Of a DNA stretch of 64,000 bases, positions 48,105 to 59,175 are shown in pieces (positions within the stretch are counted from its first letter, which is position 1; each line of letters starts with the position of its first letter). The position numbers and the translations under genes are program-made. This stretch comes from Paulownia fortunei (Eukaryota > Streptophyta > Magnoliopsida > Lamiales > Paulowniaceae). The stretch is from the NCBI GenBank assembly GCA_019321725.1, contig CM033106.1, forward strand, positions 22,876,965 through 22,940,964, in the 5' to 3' direction. Under the pieces are notes generated by a model. The model saw nothing but the letters and a program-made list of their open reading frames with translations, did not search any database and was not told the DNA's origin.

Positions 48105-50520
48105 CCATGAAATATTTTAACCATTCTGTTTCTTCTTTAATTTTATCTAAAGTTAAAAACTCAGATTCTATAGTAGAACAAACTAATACATATTATTTAT
48201 TTAGAAAATTTTCATAATATAATACCACCACTAAGAGTAAATACATAACCACTAGTTAATTCGTTAGTGTTTGAAATTGAATTCACTTTATTATATCCTT
48301 CAATAATTAGAGGATATTTTCCATAGAATAATATGCATACTCTTTGATTCTCTTCAATTATCCCAAAACTTTAAGCAATGGACTCTAATGTTCATTACTT
48401 AAATTACTTGTATATCCACTTAACTTACTTACAATATAAACTATATTTAATCGAGTACGATTCATGAAGTACATTAGGCTTCTAATGATATGAGAGTATT
48501 CTAACTATTGTTTTTTATTTTCGGTATTTTTATGAAGAATAACATATACGAGAAATGGATTACTTATATCTTTAATATCATGATACCTGAATTTATCAAT
48601 CACTTTATCAATATAATAAGTTTGAGATAATGCTATCCCATTAGGTGTCATAGAGATCTTCATTCCTAATATCACATTACCCATAACTTTTATATCAAAG
48701 TTATTAGTGAGAATTTTTTTTTATTGATAATTTCCATATTAGTTCCTAATATGAGTATGTAATCTACATACAGGCATACAGGTACATGTGTTCCAAATTT
48801 CTTGAAGTAGATACATTTATCTCACTCATTATGGTGAATTTGTTTCTTATCATGACAATATCAAACTTTTTGTGCATTGATCAGGAGCTTGCTTCAAACC
48901 ACAAAGAGATTTGACAAGTTTGCATACTTTGTGTTCTTGTCCTTTTACTTTAAAGCTTTCTGTTTGTTTCATGTAAATTTTTTCATCCAGATCATCATTT
49001 AAAAATACAGTCTTCATATTCATTTGATGTATATATAAATTATATAAGGTTGCTAAAGCAATTAAGAAATAATTCTTATTACTATAAAAAAGTATCAAAA
49101 TAGTCAATTCCTTCATTTTGACAATATCTTTTGGCAATAAGTATAGCCTTTTATTTATCAATTGAACCACCGCCCTTCAAATTTTTCTTAAAAGATCCAT
49201 TTGAATCTAATTAGTTTAATTCTCGAAGGAACAACAACCAATTGTCAATATTATTACCTAGAATGGACTCAATTTCACTGCCAATAGCTTCCTTCTAGAA
49301 TGAAGCTTTTGGGCAATGTCTAAAGGTTTGAGTTCATTTTCAATCATATATGTCATAAAATTTGGAAATGGTTTAGCCATTGTAGCTCTTCTACTTCTTC
49401 TATGTTCAAATTCTATGTCAGTTTTAAATGTAATTTTATGTGTTTTTTTTTTTAGTATTCTCATGAATATCTCCTTTCACAGGGAACATATCTTCAAAGA
49501 ATTCAACGTCTCTAGATTCATTAATTATGTTCACATGAATATCACTTATATCATATTTATGTACTAGAAATCTATATGCACTACTGTTCATTGTATATCT
49601 AATAAAAATGCAATCAATAGTTTTAGGATCTAACTTGACCTTTTTATGAGGCGGTATTAATTATTTTGGCTACACCCCCACACTTTAAAGTATTTATAGA
49701 AAGACATTCTAGTTTTTCACATTTCATTAGGTACTAATCCAATCTTCTTATGAGGAACTGTATCTAAAATAAAATTGGTTATAAGCACAATTTTTCCTAT
49801 AAGTTGTGAGATAACCCATAACTAATTAGCATGTCATTTACCATGTCTTTAAGAGTGTTGTTTCCTCTCAATAATTCCATTTTGCTGAGGGATGTACAGA
49901 GCTATAGTTTGGTAAATAATATCAAACTTCGTGCATAATTCATCAAATGATGAAGAATCTTATTATCCACTTCTATCGGAACTCAATATCTTAATCGTCC
50001 TACCAAGTTGATTTTAAACTTCATTCTTATAAGTGACAAAAGCGTCCAAAACGTCTTCTTTATTGGATAATATCTATTACGATCATCAATAAAGATGATA
50101 AAATACCTTTTACCATTTCGACTTTTAATAAATTTTAAATTTTTACATATATCGCTATGTATGAACTAAAAGGCATCTTAGAAAACTGAGTAACATGACA
50201 TAATATGCTGTGTGGTAAAAATAAAGACTCAAGCAAGTACACAAAAGGTAAGCTTTTATTGCTTTCAAAATTTGAAGTACAGACGTTACATTCATTTTTG
50301 AATTGCTCATTGGCTAAGTATCCTTTACCTAGAAATTGCCCCATTCTTAGTAAGTACAAATTTATTAGACTCAAATATTAGCCTAAGCCCACTTTTGTTA
50401 AGTAATAAACTAGATACTGAATTCTTTTGAATATTTGGAACGTTTAGTATATTAGAACAAAAAAAATTACTACAATTAAAAATATTATGTAGGATTTTAA
50501 TTTTACCTTTTTTGGGAATG
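48105..50520 (-). pseudogene. Copia pol (integrase, RT, RNase H), right fragment, pseudogene
   Basis: Minus strand, entered part-way into pol near 50520. It reads NVPNIQKN and LRLIFESNKFVLTKNG, then ESNKSLPFVYLLES and integrase sequence close to the left fragment (YRFLVHKYDISDIHVN-type at 49600-49480). Reverse transcriptase follows with IHQMNMKTVFLNDDLDEKIY and VCKLVKSLCGLKQAP (49060-48870) and a CLYVDYILIL active-site region, where the usual YVDD is YVDY. RNase H ends with ELTSGYVFTLSGG (about 48235) and CSTIESEFLTLDK (48170). Many frameshifts. Gag and the 5' LTR are missing; an insertion separates it from its 3' LTR. Confidence 0.8.
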
Positions 50521-50529
50521 TAGTAATTA

Positions 50530-51373
50530 AGTAAGTGTGAAATTGTTTAAGTTCATACAAAATAAGAGTAAATCAGTAATCAAACCATATGATAGCAAAA
50601 TCGAATCACCAAAAAATAGCAAATCAAACCTTGTCTTTTTAGTAGATCTGGAATTTAGCCATCCCTATCTCCTATAACTATACAGCCTGCACGGCCCCCT
50701 CCTTTAGGATTTGCCCAAAAAAGAGATGAAAATGAAGAAAGGAGAAAACTTTGTGTACTTAATACCATAATTTTCCTAACTGGTATATTTGAAAGTTACT
50801 AATCAGTAAAGGCCCGATTATGTTGAATACACTTTATAAATCAAGTAATAGAACCTTCAAGTGTCTCCTTAATTTAATCGCGATTCTCCAGGAAAACGAA
50901 CATTTTGAAACATTATATTGAACCTAACTTACTAAATAATTAAACCTCTAAATTTCATCACTATAAAATACTTGAAACTTAGCTCATAGTATTCGTTATA
51001 AGTGTTAAACTATTTCAAATTGCATTTACTTTTTGGTTACGCTTGACATTTTTAAGTGGATTAAATGTCAAGCTAATTAATTTTTTATTAAGCTCGTTAA
51101 TTTGATCAGACTCGGATATTCACATCAAAACCATCAATTATCTATAGTTTTCGCGTTGAAAATTTTCATATTTGCGAGAATTTACGCATACTCAAATAAA
51201 AAAAAATTGTTTCACTAACCAAAACTTGTCTAACATACACAAAAATTGAAATCAATACTCGGTAATTACAGAAAGTGGAACATACATAGCAAAAACAACC
51301 ACCCATAAGGCAAATACAAGGATTGAACTAATAGAGACATATATACACATATGTATATATATAAACTCAAAAA
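50530..51373. other. Intergenic; 3' flank of the LEA gene
   Basis: AT-rich with no further gene. The 3' UTR of the minus-strand LEA_2 gene should lie just below 51374. Confidence 0.4.
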
Positions 51374-51943
51374 TCACTTGCAATTCAAATTCTCCACCTG
51401 CCTGGTGGCCAGATTGATATTCCAATCACACTTCATTTCACCAGATTTGTTCTTCTTGATAACCTTCATCAGATGAACCTTCCCATCAACCTTGGCTTGG
51501 CTGCTCAGCCTCAGCACCCCGGAATTTATGTCATTTCCCAAGTTATTACCATTCCTTGATAGCCTGTCTGAACTTACATCCACAGAAATGTTAAATTTCT
51601 TGCTTTTTCTTGCCCTGGCACGCCCACGGGGAATGACAGCTTCACCAAGTGGTACGCCATTGTACAAGATGGTAAGCGTGCAGTTGTCATACTTGAAATG
51701 ACCAAAATTGGTGTTTTTTATGGTAACTTGGGTCAGCAGCCTCATGTTGATCGAAAGCGAGTTGTTGTTGTTGTTGCTGGAACTGAAGCTTTCGACTGCA
51801 ATAGCATTGAATCTGACCTTAGGACTTTTGATTTTCATAACTGTGAGAGCGAAAACCAGTATGATGGCCGTCTGGAACACGACGAATGCTGCAACATAGG
51901 CCAAGCATTTCTTGCTGCTTCGTTTTCCTTCACCCTTGGACAT
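51374..51943 (-). CDS. LEA_2 / NDR1-HIN1-like membrane protein
   Basis: A single uninterrupted frame of 189 codons plus TGA. A short basic N-terminus (MSKGEGKRSSKK) is followed by one hydrophobic membrane segment at about residues 13-35 (AYVAAFVVFQTAIILVFAL) and the conserved MKIKSPKVR turn, an Asn/Ser-rich linker (57-66), and a LEA_2-type beta-sandwich domain with QVTIKNTNFGHFKYDNCT, VPLGEAVIPRGRARA and the final CDWNINLATRQVENLNC. This is the build of plant LEA hydroxyproline-rich/NHL proteins, thought to sit at the plasma membrane and act in stress or defence; the exact role here is unknown. The length is normal for the group. The plus-strand frames over the same region are shadows. Confidence 0.9.
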   Translation of the reverse strand: MSKGEGKRSSKKCLAYVAAFVVFQTAIILVFALTVMKIKSPKVRFNAIAVESFSSSNNNNNSLSINMRLLTQVTIKNTNFGHFKYDNCTLTILYNGVPLGEAVIPRGRARARKSKKFNISVDVSSDRLSRNGNNLGNDINSGVLRLSSQAKVDGKVHLMKVIKKNKSGEMKCDWNINLATRQVENLNCK

Positions 51944-52100
51944 ATTTGGCTACTTTGTAATTACTATTTTGGATGTCAATATATTGGAAAAATCTTCTTG
52001 TGTGTTTCACTTTTTGGTGGATGGAATTCGAGGATGAAAGAGCTCAAAGAATGAGTGAGTTTGAGGCAAATTAAGGGTCATTTGCGTGTATATATAAAGA
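51944..52100 (-). promoter_or_regulatory. 5' UTR and TATA box of the LEA_2 gene
   Basis: Read on the minus strand, CTTTATATATACACGC lies at about 52099-52084, roughly 145 bases upstream of the ATG, with a TC-rich leader following. Good position for a core promoter. Confidence 0.5.
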
Positions 52101-52306
52101 GGGAAAAGAGAGTTGTTTAGATGGGGACATAAATGTGGTTAAATTTTCAAATAGCAAAGCGTGTTCGGAGGACTTTTGACTGTGAAATAAGATGTAAGAA
52201 GGTTCCACTATATTATTTGCTTAGTACTGCTCCACTTCAGGCCAGATAGGCTGAAAATGTCCATCTCCATCTCCAGTTCTCCATTCAACTTATTCAATCT
52301 TAAACA

Positions 52307-52346
52307 CCCCCCACCCCCACCCCCACCCCCACCCCCACCCCCACCC
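52307..52346. repeat. (CCCCCA)n microsatellite
   Basis: About six to seven units of CCCCCA. The minus strand is therefore a run of G5 blocks, upstream of the LEA_2 gene. Confidence 0.9.
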
Positions 52347-52349
52347 TCA

Positions 52350-53655
52350 ACCTCATCATGCCAAATTAAAAATGTCTATAATAAATGAAAGAAGTGTAAT
52401 TGATCACGTTCTTCTCGAAAATTTTATTCTAAAGGATCATTGATTTTCTAGTACAATATTGGAGATGGAATTAAAATATAGTGGCACCTACAAATTCTCA
52501 CGAATGAAATACTTATTTTTCTATAATTAAACTATTCATACAATTATTTTTTTTAGCTGCAATTAGTAGAAAAAAGCTTCGCGTTAATGGTGTGGAAAGG
52601 CAGTTATATTTGGAGGAAAAATGGAAGAAATGATGGAAATGCAATACATATGGGATGAGTATTCATCGTCTTATTCATCTTTTAAGTCACTTCCTATATA
52701 TACAGGCGGACTCAGAAAATAGATATTATGGAGAAAAATTATTATTTTTTTAAAATAATAAATAAAAAAATATTTTTATTATTTAGGGGGATTTTTTTAA
52801 AATTTTAAAATTTTATATATAAAATCAAATCAATACTAATTTAAAAAAAAAATTGGAGGTGGGCGGGTGCCGCCCAACCCTAGCTCCGCAACTGTATGTA
52901 CGCGTGTTGAAGTTCGATAAATAATTTTGGAGAGGAAGATATTTTCAAGTACATTATGGTTAAGTTCATACAAGAAAGATTAATTAAGACTGTGAGATAA
53001 ATTTTAGTAACTGTGACTAGCGAAGTAGGTCCACTTCTAGAAGACAACTATCATGCTAAAAAAGAAATTTGCACATTTCGCGCGTTGTGAATGGACGATG
53101 ATCACTTCTTCTATAGTTAAATGGAAATGCTTGGATTGTTGTTGGGCTGGGAACAAATGAAACTGAGGCAGCCATTTCAGACTTCCGAGACATGGGAATG
53201 GGACAATGCCATATACTATGGAAATGAAATAATGATGGTACATATTTCTTAATTATAGTATGACCCACATTTGAATTTCCTCACCTTGGTAATGATAATC
53301 ATGAGGATTATGGAGTGCTCTATTATTAAGCTTATATTTAATTAGTGCCATCAAAAGGAGAGTAAAATAATTGAATAAAAGAAGAATGTATTGTGCAATC
53401 GTACTACTATAAACATTTATAAATCCATTATTATATTTGTTAACCAATGGTCTTGCTCTTTCATCAGCCTAATTGTAGCTTCTAACCCGAGTTTGATCGA
53501 TGTAGAATTTATAAGATGCTTCACTGTTTTTTTTTTTTGGGATACATGACCTAGTCACTTGGAGCACCGGTCAATAACCTAAAGTAAGACACAAACGCCT
53601 TGTCTACCCTTCTAGTGGAAGTCGAGTCCATTTCTAAACCAACTTATACCCTCTC
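52350..53655. other. Intergenic, no gene seen
   Basis: AT-rich. Open frames at 53037-53268 and 53253-53447 on the minus strand are short and without domains. Confidence 0.4.
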
Positions 53656-53659
53656 CAGT

Positions 53660-54038
53660 TGATGCGGTTATCTTTTGAGTATTGAGGTATGTTAAGTACG
53701 CTTCGATATGTGTCCATAAATTCATTACTCTTGAAGCTGTGTTTCATGCTTGCAATATGAATATACAGTTAGGAGGGCCCTAAGATTGTTCTAGGGAGGC
53801 CCCTCTAATGCTTAAGTTAATAAATATTTGAGAGAATAAGTAATAATTCAAAGTAGGAAATTAAAGTGTTTACCTTATTGTGGAGAAATGAGTTATTTAT
53901 ACTTGTTCATTTTGGAACACGGGCCTCATGTGCCTTTGATATAATGTAAGCCTCATAGCCTGGTTGCCTTATAAGGCAGATGCTTCATATCACTATGTCC
54001 CTTGGGCCTCTTATAGAACTTAGACTATCAACTTGCCA
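53660..54038 (-). mobile_element. 3' LTR of the gypsy element
   Basis: Matches 59176-60020 in the same orientation: TTTTGAGTATTGAGGTATGT, TTTGATATAATGTAAGCCTC and GACTATCAACTTGC have clear partners on the right. About 379 bp. The edges are set by where similarity stops and by TG/CA ends, so they may be off by a few bases. Confidence 0.7.
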
Positions 54039-54109
54039 CTGTATCTCGGTTAACTTCTTTTGATTCGGCCAAAATAGGAAAGTTTCGATCGTTCTCTTCT
54101 CCGTATGAG

Positions 54110-56150
54110 TTGTTCGGGCCTCGTTTGGGGTCTTTTTCTAGCTTCGGGAGTGGTTCCTCTCAGGGCATGGGTCTTATGGGTCGCATCATTTTCAGCCTCC
54201 TACCTTATTCAGTAGATAACTTAGGCAAAATATCAATTTTTAGTGAGTATCTTGAGAGAGTATCTCCAAAGTTTAGAGATGTATTTCTGGGATTATCCGA
54301 GTGTCTGTCTGATTCACTAAAGTAGGAGGAGTTTGAGGGCACAGAGGGTACCGTCGGTTCATCTTAGAGTTATGACAATGATGGGGGCCTGGTGACAGTG
54401 ATCAGGATGAGTCTAACCCCTATGATCCATTTGAGTTAGGCGAGGACCTTTCTACTCGTGGCTCAACAGCTGGGCGCTGTAGGGTGATGTGGTCTGACTC
54501 TCTAGATAGTATGGTGCCTAGGAGTGATTTGATCTCATTTTGGAGGTGATTGGATTTACCATCTTGTTTTTAAGTTTCTAGCTCTATCTCCTGGACAAAG
54601 ACTTAGTGAGCCTCTTGATGGTTACTTTATTGTCTATATGTCCAGCTTTTATTTTGGATTCTCGCTTCCTCCTCTTTTCCTCTTAGTAGAGGTTATGCGT
54701 GCTTATAACCTTTGTAAAGACCAATTTACTCCTAACTCTTACTCTTAATTTGAGGGATTTTATCATCGTCTAGAGGAGTTAGGCCTTCCTATGACCCTGA
54801 GAAGTTTTCTTTCTCTTTTTATTGTGAGAAGAGTGATATGGGAGTTTTTCTATCACTTTTTCCCCACCCCAGGTGTAGGTTCTTATATAGAGTTGCTTCT
54901 TCCCGAGCACCCTAGAAATAGAGATTCTTTTATGTTAGAGATAATGGTTTGGAATTTCCCCGCGAGTAAAGTAATTCTCTTTCTATCCTTTCTATTTCTT
55001 ATGGATTGCGTGAGGAGTTCAGGAGTAGTGTGCGGTTGTAGGGATGTTTGACCAGCCTTTTGACGTTAGTTGTTTATTTTCTGCTGGTATCTGAGTTTTT
55101 CACACTACTTTGTATATCTTGGCCATGTATACTTGTTAATGCATTGTTTTCTTTTCTCTAGGTAGAGAGTTCGATGTGGCGACTATCATATCTAATAAGA
55201 AGAAAAAAAATGTGAGTGCGAGGGTGGTTCAAGTAGACCTTCATCTAGGACGGACAGGGACGAGCGACACTCCTCGCCCAGACACCATGGGGGTAAGCCT
55301 AGGTCTTCTTCTCGTCCGACTGAATGAGTAGGTAGTAGTGAGTTATCCAGGCCCCATCATGCTTCTGTCAAGAGCAAGAGGCAGAGATAAGAGGCTAACA
55401 ATTCCCTTCTTAGAGAGAGTTCTAGATCTAACATATTCTCTTCTGGCGTCAATAACTAGGAAAGGATTTAATCGCTGTGTGACACTTCAGATATATCATT
55501 GGGCTAGAGCAGGACTAGGAGTGTCATCTCTGAGAATGATCTCCATAGACTCAGTCAGTTGCCTTCTTCCAGCTTGGACGCCTTATTGGCAGAGACTTGG
55601 CCAGGGTAAGAAAATTTGCTTAGCTTTCTCTTTTACTTGGTTTATGTTTTCCTTTTTTTATTGATATTTTTTGCCATTACATTTTTTCTTTCTTGTTAGG
55701 CTCTCACTATTTCTATGGCTATGAGTCACCGTGTTACTAGCATTGAAGAGGTTCCCCTCCATGGGAGGAAGATGGTCGAAATGATAAAGAGTCTTGAGAA
55801 GCAGAAGATTGAAGAGAGGTTCTTCTAGTCTTAGGATGGGTCCAGCTTACTCACTAGTAGGGAGGTTGTTGCTATCGAGGCCTTCAAGGCCTCGGATACC
55901 TTTGATGAGGCGGTGCTGGACCAGGCCACTATGATATAGGACCAAACTATACGCAACTTTAGTCGTGTCATGAGAGAGTCATGTTGCTTCTTTGAGGATG
56001 ATGTGATGCTACTTAGTCCTGAGGTACCACATGATGAGGGAGTTAAGATCACAGCTCTTCACAATATCCCAAAGGCTCCAGTTGTAACAGAAGATCCCCA
56101 AGGCGAGCAGATAGAGGATAGAGCCCCCTAGGATCATGCCACTTAGCGCA
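54110..56150 (+). pseudogene. Antisense ORF (putative gypsy-type transposon family, PF04195-like), pseudogene
   Basis: Runs opposite to the element's gag. The best part is 54590-55030: LSEPLDGYFIVYMSSFYFGF, PPFLLVEVMRAYNLCKDQFT and PNSYS, a stop, FEGFYHRLEELGLPMTLRSF then LSLFIVRR. This is the FG-LPL-F...EVM-Y-L...QL-PN...F pattern of the PF04195 family often annotated as putative gypsy type transposon. The 3' part (55700-56130) is a Glu/Val-rich region (SREVVAIEAFKASDTFDEAV). Many stops and frameshifts. The protein's role in Tat elements is unknown. Confidence 0.55.
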
Positions 56151-56483
56151 TTTAGCATTTTTTTCTTCCTCCACATGTTTACGAGTTTTACTTTAGATTT
56201 TATAGACATCTATTAGATGATTTTATTTATTTTCTGCATATCTGATACTTTTATATGCCTAAGTAGGGTACGCATATTCTACTTATGCTACTTCTACTTT
56301 CTGCCATATGATATAAGTAATTGAGACTTTCTATCCCTTGTATTTTATCTTATTTTTCACGTATGTTATAATTTTTGCGATATTATGTCGCTTCAGAGGG
56401 CATTAAATTTTACTTGAGATAACGTTACATCTTTACAGTCAGGACTTAGTGATGTGCCTAGGTTGGATTTGAGCCAATTCTTG

Positions 56484-56785
56484 CGGGACTGTATGCCAAG
56501 GATGGTGTAGAGCCATATCTTATGGGTTTGTATGCCTAGGACGAAGCAGAGCCATCGCTTACGGGTCTGTATACTTGGGATGGCATGGGGCCATCGCTAA
56601 TGGGATTGTTAGGTGCTCGGGATGGTGAGAGGCCATCGTTTATGGGATTGTTAGGTGCTTGAGATGGCGAGGGGCTATCATTTTTGTGATTGTCAGGTAC
56701 CTAAGATTGGCATGGAGCCATCTCTTATGGGACTGTCAGGTGCCCGAGATGTGTGCAAAGCCATCACTTATGGGTCTATTCATAT
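56484..56785. repeat. Minisatellite, ~39-43 bp unit, about seven copies
   Basis: Units follow the plan TATGGGACTGTCAGGTGCC, then a GGGATGG-type block, then GAGCCATCGCT. Seven full copies differ from one another at several places and in length by up to four bases. It lies between the antisense ORF and the protease, within the element's 3' part. Confidence 0.8.
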
Positions 56786-56789
56786 TGTT

Positions 56790-57030
56790 GCCTGCTAGTT
56801 CATTAATTTCTTGGGTCCTGGATGCATCAAGTTTCCCACATGTGTAATGCAAACATTTAATGTGCTAAAGTAACAATTTAAGGAACAATAGACTTAGCTA
56901 AATATTTCCATAAACATTGAAAAATATAAATCTCCCAAAAATAGGGAGTCCCAAGAAAAAATAAACATAAATACTGGAAGTAAATTATTAAGACAACGCA
57001 TAGACTAAAGATTGTTTAAGCAGCTTAAGG
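56790..57030. other. Internal spacer of the gypsy element
   Basis: Non-coding sequence between the minisatellite and the end of the protease region. The missing pol genes would belong here. Confidence 0.4.
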
Positions 57031-57031
57031 G

Positions 57032-58730
57032 CTAGGAAGACAGTAAAAACTTCATGATGCATGAGTAGTGGGACAAAGCGCGTGCATCTGCAGGACTTGC
57101 TACTACTCTCTCTAGGACCTTTTGCTTTTTTTTATTATGGTGGCATAGCATTCCCTGGCAGCACATATATCGCATTCCACTTCTCCCACTCCAATGATTG
57201 TTGGGAATTTGACCTTTATGTGAATAGCGAAATTTATTGTTCTGCATTGGTTCATGCTGGGTCTTCCCATTATCATGTAGTATGATGAAAGGGTGTTTAC
57301 CACCAGGAACCTCACAAGCTTGGTGGCATTGTGTGGCCCGTGCAATACCAACGTCATTGGTAGCACCATCTCACCTAACTCATTCACCATCTCCATAGTA
57401 AAGCTGAAGAGAGGAGCATTCACTAGGATTACTTGAGACTGGTCCACTTGGAGCTTCTAGAAAGCATCATAAAAGATGATAATGGCATTAGCTTATTGTG
57501 CAGTGGTAGGGTTAGGGTCCTGTACCCTAAATGAGATTTGAGAGATTTGAGAACTTCTTTAATCCAACTCTTTGTTATAAGCCCTGAGCGCACTTTTCGT
57601 GTTCCTGCCATCAAGCTTTCCTAATATGATATTTATTACGCCAGCGGTGGAAGGGTCATGTAATTCATCTGACCTCTGATTCTTAATCGGCTGCCCAGAG
57701 TGTAGGTTTCTTGTAGGAAATAGGTCATGAGTTGGGCGGTCTATTTACAGACATAGATTAACAATATCCTTTAAATATTACCATGGAATTAATTTTTCAA
57801 TGTCTTTCTTCAAGTGGAAACACTTCTCCATAGTATGGCCCTTATCGAGATAAAAACATTAGTAATTGCTAGAATTTACCTATCGTGGGTTTTCCTTCAA
57901 CTTTCGAGGAGGTTCTATTATGCTTTGTCACTGAGCGATTAGCAACACTTTAGTGAGCGGAAATTTCAGGATAGTGTATCGGTAATAGTTAAGTGTAGGC
58001 TGATATCACTCTGCTTTCTTGGAGTTGGACTTCTTCTCTTCCCTCTGCTTTTTCTTACCTCCCACTTCTGGGTATGTTTTCTTTCTCATGTGTCTATGCT
58101 TCTCCCCACAAGACAAAAGTTCTTCCAACAACATTGGTGGCTTCCTAGCAATCAACTCCTTAAGTCTTTGCTGATGGAGGTTTCACTTCAATATGCTTGC
58201 TAGAAGCTCATGACGGACGTACGACATCTTGTTATTACTTCAATGAAGGGCTACATATTCCCATAAAGTTTCACCCTCCTTCTGTTTTATCGTGAAGATA
58301 TGAGCGATGGTCTTTGGGCATTTTCGATTTATGGAGAATTGATGCAGGAAGCTTTCAGTAAGTTGTTCCATCCCAGGGATAAATCCTGCTTGCAGTTGAT
58401 TAAACCATGTTAATGCCCTCTTTGTAAGTGTGGCACGGAAGAACTTGCAATATGCTGCGTCGCTTATGCCATATAAGTCAACCTTGGGTAGAATTTATCC
58501 AAGTGCTCTTGTGGGTCTCCTGCTCTATCGTATTTTAAATGGTTTGAAGTCTTTACTCTCGGAGGTAGAGGTTCAACCAAAATGTTTGCAGTGAATGGAC
58601 TCATTCTATGCTGGATCATTACTTGAGATCGGGTATTGCTTTTAGGGTGGATGGAATGATGAACAATATGTAATTCTTCTATTCTCGCTAGCCTCAATGT
58701 CAACTATTGGTTTTGAGGAATATCCCTATT
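57032..58730 (-). pseudogene. Ty3/gypsy gag and protease, pseudogene
   Basis: Minus strand. Gag: MSPFTANILVEPLPPRVKTS, LKYDRAGDPQEHLDKF (58600-58480), AAYCKFFRATLTKRALTWFN, QLTESFLHQF and IFTIKQKEGETLWEYV (58450-58230), a standard gypsy gag core. A Lys/Glu-rich region follows (58090-57990). Protease: NAIIIFYDAF, a stop, then VDQSQVILVNAPLFSF, LPMTLVLHGPHNATKLVRFL, YYMIMGRPSMNQCRTI and VGEVECDICAARECY (57470-57130), typical of the gypsy protease-RT linker with its MGRPS motif. The catalytic Asp motif DTGS is not preserved. Numerous stops. Confidence 0.75.
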
Positions 58731-58739
58731 GGTCACCTC

Positions 58740-59150
58740 TTCAAAAACTTCCTATCTCCTTCCTACTCTATCTCCACGCGACTCTTTTATCTTCGTTGGG
58801 CATGAGCTTTCTCCTTGTTATGAGGGTTGGGTGCAAGGATCAGCCTGGTGTTCAGTGAGATACTGGGCTATAGCTTTAACTGCTGCTCTTACGGTCGTGT
58901 GCTCCTATAGAGCTTTTAACTCTTCCTACGTGAATCAAACCTCCATGTCCTGGTGGGCCTTCTACTGGGGCTGCTGCTTCGGTCTTATTGGTGCTGGTGC
59001 TTCATGATGTTGTTGATGTTGTTGCGAGTAGAGGCCGTTGGTGGCCGCTGATTCCTTCCTTCATCGTCAGCCTCATGCTTTGGTCGAGTTCCTTGTGCAC
59101 TAGTTTCTCTCGCTCTTGTGCGTGTCTGCATTCTCAATGCTGCAGTAGGG
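58740..59150 (-). other. 5' untranslated leader and gag start of the gypsy element
   Basis: Lies between the primer site and the gag core on the minus strand. Frames here on either strand are short and without a domain; minus-strand reading gives a Thr/Arg/Gln-rich stretch like many gag N-termini. Confidence 0.35.
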
Positions 59151-59151
59151 T

Positions 59152-59169
59152 TTCTCACAAACGAAACCA
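59152..59169 (-). other. Primer binding site of the gypsy element
   Basis: On the minus strand TGGTTTCGTTTGTGAGAA lies six bases after the 5' LTR end. It resembles the TGGCGCCGTCTGTGGGAA site found in many Tat-type elements, with several C-to-T or G-to-A changes that fit decay by deamination. Confidence 0.5.
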
Positions 59170-59175
59170 AAATAA

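Noticed and set aside
47593..48217. Open frames of Tyr/Ile/His-rich or Pro/Phe/Ser-rich peptides
   Set aside because: These are translations of the TA microsatellite and of the G-rich tract.
51492..52054. Plus-strand open frames over the LEA_2 gene
   Set aside because: Shadows of a well-supported minus-strand gene with its own TATA and stop.
57061..57285. Plus-strand open frame over the gypsy protease region
   Set aside because: The minus strand shows clear protease/linker motifs; the plus-strand frame is a shadow.
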